Both the position numbers and the translations under genes were made by a program. A stretch of 7,859 bases of DNA from an uncultured Eubacteriales bacterium. Its GTDB lineage: Bacteria > Bacillota > Clostridia > Peptostreptococcales > Anaerovoracaceae. Below the pieces are notes generated by a model. That model was not told the origin of the DNA. It did not search any database and saw only the letters and a list, made by a program, of their open reading frames with translations. Positions within the stretch are counted from its first letter, which is position 1; every line of letters begins with the position of its first letter. The stretch spans positions 1-7,859 of the forward strand of contig CAUEYG010000055.1 of assembly GCA_959021945.1 (NCBI GenBank), in the 5' to 3' direction. Positions 6,156-7,859 of this stretch are shown here, piece after piece.

Positions 6156-6885
6156 ATATGTGCCGGTAAAAAAAGAAGATACATATGCGCTAATAGAAAA
6201 GGCTCAACAGGGAGATCAAGATGCCCGGGAGCTGATTGTAAATCAAAATACAGGACTTGTAAAAAATTTAGCATTGAAATTTACCGGGTCCGGTTACGAG
6301 CTGGACGACTTGCTTCAGATCGGCTTTATGGGTTTGTTAAAGGCCATAGACCGGTTTGACACCAAATTTGATGTTATGTTTTCCACCTATGCCGTTCCCA
6401 TGATTTTAGGGGAAATCAAACGATATATCCGAGATGACGGTAAGATAAAAGTGAGCCGCCAGCTAAAGATGGATATGCGGAATTTAAAAAAACTGAAAGA
6501 GGAGTATTACAATAAACATGGAACTTGGCCCAAGCTAAGTTATCTGGCTCAGGAGATGGAGCTTCCGGTAGAAAAGATTCTGGAGATTCTCGATGCAGCG
6601 GAGGCGCTGGCTAATGTAGAGAGTCTGGATAACAGTGAAATTTCAGAGGGGTACCGGGAAAAGAAAGTAGGGCATGTTTCTGAAGAGGATCGAAATGTAA
6701 ATATGATCGACCTGAAGATGATGATCGGCAGTTTGGAAGAACGGGAAAGACAGATTATTGTTTTGCGCTATTTTAAAGATTTAACGCAGCAGCAGATTGC
6801 CGGAAAAATGGGGATCTCTCAGGTGCAGGTGTCTCGAATTGAAAAGAAGGTGCTGAAGAATATGCGGGAGAAGATGGCGAAGTAG
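6145..6885 (+). CDS. sigF: RNA polymerase sporulation sigma factor F
   Basis: The 246-residue sigma-70 family protein directs early forespore transcription and is held by SpoIIAB until SpoIIAA releases it. Region 2 is clear in DDLLQIGFMGLLKAIDRFD (54-72) and FSTYAVPMILGEIKRYIRDDG (79-99, -10 recognition); region 3 spans about 105-185 and region 4 has SLEERERQIIVLRYFKD and the helix-turn-helix ending GISQVQVSRIEKKVLK (223-238), near the B. subtilis GISQVQVSRLEKK. I chose the ATG at 6145 over an upstream TTG at 6133 because neither has a clear Shine-Dalgarno sequence and ATG is the better codon; it overlaps spoIIAB by 11 bases, so initiation probably depends on ribosomes finishing spoIIAB. A GTG at 6160 cannot be excluded. 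The region downstream is non-coding repeat, not spoVA. Confidence 0.95.
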   Translation: MTARYVPVKKEDTYALIEKAQQGDQDARELIVNQNTGLVKNLALKFTGSGYELDDLLQIGFMGLLKAIDRFDTKFDVMFSTYAVPMILGEIKRYIRDDGKIKVSRQLKMDMRNLKKLKEEYYNKHGTWPKLSYLAQEMELPVEKILEILDAAEALANVESLDNSEISEGYREKKVGHVSEEDRNVNMIDLKMMIGSLEERERQIIVLRYFKDLTQQQIAGKMGISQVQVSRIEKKVLKNMREKMAK

Positions 6886-6886
6886 G

Positions 6887-6985
6887 GGCAGACAACCTTT
6901 TGTTCCGGCGCCTGGTCCTCGCGCCGCGTGTTTAGCTGTTTTGGCACCGGGCTGCGGAGGGAGCCTTCACAAAAGGTTGTCTGCC
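6887..6985. repeat. 17-bp perfect inverted repeat around repeat copy 1
   Basis: GGCAGACAACCTTTTGT (6887-6903) is the exact reverse complement of 6969-6985, with 65 bases between. The left arm begins two bases after the sigF stop codon. Inside, CGGCGC (6906-6911) and GCGCCG (6921-6926) form a small GC hairpin followed by a T-rich stretch (TGTTTAGCTGTTTT), the nearest thing to a terminator for the spoIIA operon. No classic T-run follows the large stem. Arms like these occur at the ends of miniature transposable elements and in REP-like elements; no transposase or target duplication is seen. Confidence 0.8.
6899..6980. repeat. GC-rich intergenic direct repeat, copy 1
   Basis: This 82-bp unit recurs at 6998-7079 with five substitutions (about 94% identity) and a 99-bp period. 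It is about 61% GC, well above the flanking genes. Each unit is quasi-palindromic: CCGG(C/T)GCC near its left side and GGC(A/G)CCG near its middle are near complements. It lies between convergent genes, the usual place for REP/BIME-like elements. I do not recognise the family by name. Confidence 0.9.
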
Positions 6986-6997
6986 GGAAAAGTGTGG

Positions 6998-7079
6998 TTT
7001 GTTCCGGTGCCTGGTCCTCGCGCGGCGTGTTTGGCTGTTTTGGCGCCGAGCTGCGGAGGGAGCCTTCACAAAAGGTTGT
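6998..7079. repeat. GC-rich intergenic direct repeat, copy 2
   Basis: This is the second copy of the 82-bp unit, differing from copy 1 at 7008, 7024, 7033, 7045 and 7049. It lacks the left arm (GGCAGACAACC) that precedes copy 1, but keeps the right arm ACAAAAGGTTGT (7068-7079), which can pair with 6892-6903. Its right end is 15 bases from the stop codon of the convergent SMR gene. The 17 bases between copies (6981-6997) are unique. Confidence 0.9.
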
Positions 7080-7094
7080 ACCTTATGTACACAC

Positions 7095-7418
7095 TTATGA
7101 GCCGAAGAAATTTAATGTAATGATGCTGATCATAATCAGTACAAGAGCAAAGATGCCGGTTTTCGTGATTTTTTGTTTGTAAATAAAATAGCCTACAATT
7201 GGTGTTACAACGGTTCCTACTGCCCCCCATGTAGCATAGGCTATGCTCAAATCAATTTTGGCCAGGCATAGGCCAAAGAAATAATAGCTGAATCCATATC
7301 CCAGGATACAGATAATAGTAGGTTTCAGAACAGTAAAGCCTTTCGTTGATGTTGTTACGGATGCAGCTACCATCTCGCAGGCAATAGAAACGGCCAACAA
7401 AAGATATGCAAAAGCCAT
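7095..7418 (-). CDS. Small multidrug resistance (SMR) family transporter, second subunit of a pair
   Basis: This 107-residue protein has four predicted membrane helices (about 3-21, 31-51, 58-79 and 86-105) and little else. The helix-1 glutamate that binds substrate and protons in SMR pumps is present (E15, in SIACEMVAAS). YATWGAVGTV (61-70) is the conserved helix-3 motif corresponding to YAIW in EmrE. The last loop is basic (KQKITK). It starts at an ATG two bases after the stop of the other SMR gene, with GGAGGAGGA as ribosome site inside that gene's last codons. Adjacent, unequal SMR genes usually encode obligate heterodimers such as EbrAB or YkkCD. It probably exports cationic toxic compounds by proton antiport. 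Substrate is unknown; the motif details look more like the Qac/EmrE group than the guanidinium exporters. Confidence 0.88.
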   Translation of the reverse strand: MAFAYLLLAVSIACEMVAASVTTSTKGFTVLKPTIICILGYGFSYYFFGLCLAKIDLSIAYATWGAVGTVVTPIVGYFIYKQKITKTGIFALVLIMISIITLNFFGS

Positions 7419-7420
7419 AT

Positions 7421-7777
7421 TTATTCCTCCTCCTCTTTTGGCGTTCCAAAAAGATTAAGTAAAAAGACACCGATTGCCATGGTGATAATAGAAATCCAGC
7501 CTACGATTGTGAGATGCTGGTCAAAGAGGACGACCCCCAGTATGGCACAGGCAATGGCTCCTGCCGCAGTCCATGTGGCATATCCAACTGCAAGATCGAT
7601 AATATGCAGGATTTTTGAAAATAAAGTGAAGGCCACAAAATAACATACGATTAAGAGAATGGTTAATTTCTTGTTCTCAAAGCCATCACAAGCTTCAAGA
7701 CAAGCTGATCCTATGATCTCGCAAACAATGGAAAGCGCAAGGATAACATAGGCTACAGGTTTTGATACATTTAACAT
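7421..7777 (-). CDS. Small multidrug resistance (SMR) family transporter, first subunit of a pair
   Basis: This 118-residue, four-helix protein (about 8-28, 37-57, 64-87, 90-110) has the SMR helix-1 glutamate E20 in IVCEIIGSACLEAC, the helix-3 motif YATWTAAG (66-73), and an acidic tail PKEEEE. The ATG at 7777 is chosen because AAAGGAG (7789-7783) is a well-placed ribosome site; a TTG further upstream at 7792 would place that site inside the coding region. It is clearly diverged from the downstream SMR protein, so this is an established pair rather than a fresh duplication, and the two subunits would assemble in opposite orientations in the membrane. The run of Glu codons (GAG GAG GAG GAA) doubles as the ribosome site of the next gene. 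A promoter with a MerR-like operator lies upstream. Family is firm, substrate unknown. Confidence 0.9.
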   Translation of the reverse strand: MLNVSKPVAYVILALSIVCEIIGSACLEACDGFENKKLTILLIVCYFVAFTLFSKILHIIDLAVGYATWTAAGAIACAILGVVLFDQHLTIVGWISIITMAIGVFLLNLFGTPKEEEE

Positions 7778-7810
7778 AAAAACTCCTTTCAAAATACAAA
7801 TCTATCTATT

Positions 7811-7841
7811 TTTATAGAGGTTGACGTAAAGTCAATGTCAA
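7811..7841 (-). promoter_or_regulatory. MerR-type promoter of the SMR gene pair
   Basis: On the minus strand, a perfect -35 TTGACA (7841-7836) and a -10 TATAAA (7816-7811, five of six) are separated by 19 bases. That spacer is two bases longer than optimal, as in promoters activated by MerR-family regulators, which twist the DNA to bring the boxes into line. The leader to the ATG at 7777 is only about 27-30 bases, too short for a guanidine riboswitch. Confidence 0.65.
7821..7835. promoter_or_regulatory. Inverted-repeat operator in the promoter spacer (MerR family)
   Basis: TTGAC-GTAAA-GTCAA is a perfect 5-bp inverted repeat with a 5-base centre, sitting wholly within the 19-bp spacer of the SMR promoter. 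A dyad in this position is the standard arrangement for MerR-family activators such as BmrR and related drug-sensing regulators. The regulator gene is not in the window; it may lie beyond 7859. Confidence 0.6.
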
Positions 7842-7859
7842 GAGAAATGTAAGAAAAAA

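Noticed and set aside
6887..7079. CRISPR array
   Set aside because: There are only two long, quasi-palindromic copies with a 17-base gap, and no cas genes.
6928..7182. A plus-strand 84-codon frame with an internal protein repeat (LRREPSQKVV twice)
   Set aside because: The repetition follows from the 99-bp DNA period being a multiple of three. There is no ribosome site and the frame runs antisense into the SMR gene.
7778..7792. TTG at 7792 as the start of the first SMR gene
   Set aside because: It would put the AAAGGAG ribosome site inside the coding region; the ATG at 7777 is well spaced from that site.
7778..7859. Guanidine (ykkC) riboswitch upstream of the SMR pair
   Set aside because: The leader from the predicted start is under 35 bases and lacks the conserved ACGR-type motifs.

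Overview
The window looks like chromosomal DNA from a spore-forming, low-to-moderate GC Firmicute, most likely a clostridial species of Lachnospiraceae type. The evidence is a complete spoIIAA-spoIIAB-sigF sporulation operon, strong AGGAGG-like ribosome sites, a ThiI without a rhodanese domain paired with a NifZ-type cysteine desulfurase, and close gene packing with overlaps. The genus cannot be fixed from this sequence alone.

Layout. Bases 2-106 are the open 3' end of an upstream gene, perhaps a response-regulator receiver domain. A long hairpin with a T-run follows (121-172). Next comes a three-gene plus-strand unit, vanW-vanG-vanXY (196-2775), in the order of the enterococcal vanG operon. 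It makes a predicted cytoplasmic D-Ala-D-Ser type ligase and a D,D-peptidase that removes D-Ala-ended precursors. No vanT serine racemase, vanRS or vanY lies in the window, so it looks like a reduced or intrinsic version of the resistance pathway. After a clear sigma-A promoter (2849-2877) come nifZ and thiI (2906-5243), which would supply persulfide sulfur for tRNA 4-thiouridine. A 104-bp gap with a sigma-A-like promoter leads into spoIIAA, spoIIAB and sigF (5348-6885), the partner-switching module that releases the forespore sigma factor.

The space between the convergent sigF and the next operon (6886-7094) holds two 82-bp GC-rich, quasi-palindromic direct repeats. They can fold together into one nested hairpin. 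On the minus strand lie two adjacent small multidrug resistance (SMR) genes (7777 down to 7095), presumably a heteromeric efflux pump. Their promoter has a 19-bp spacer carrying an inverted repeat, the hallmark of MerR-family control; the regulator gene is probably just beyond the right edge.

Most striking points: the minimal vanW-vanG-vanXY cluster, the repeat pair whose copy differences restore base pairing between copies, the MerR-like operator on the SMR pair, and a sequence upstream of spoIIAA that could mask its ribosome site in read-through RNA.
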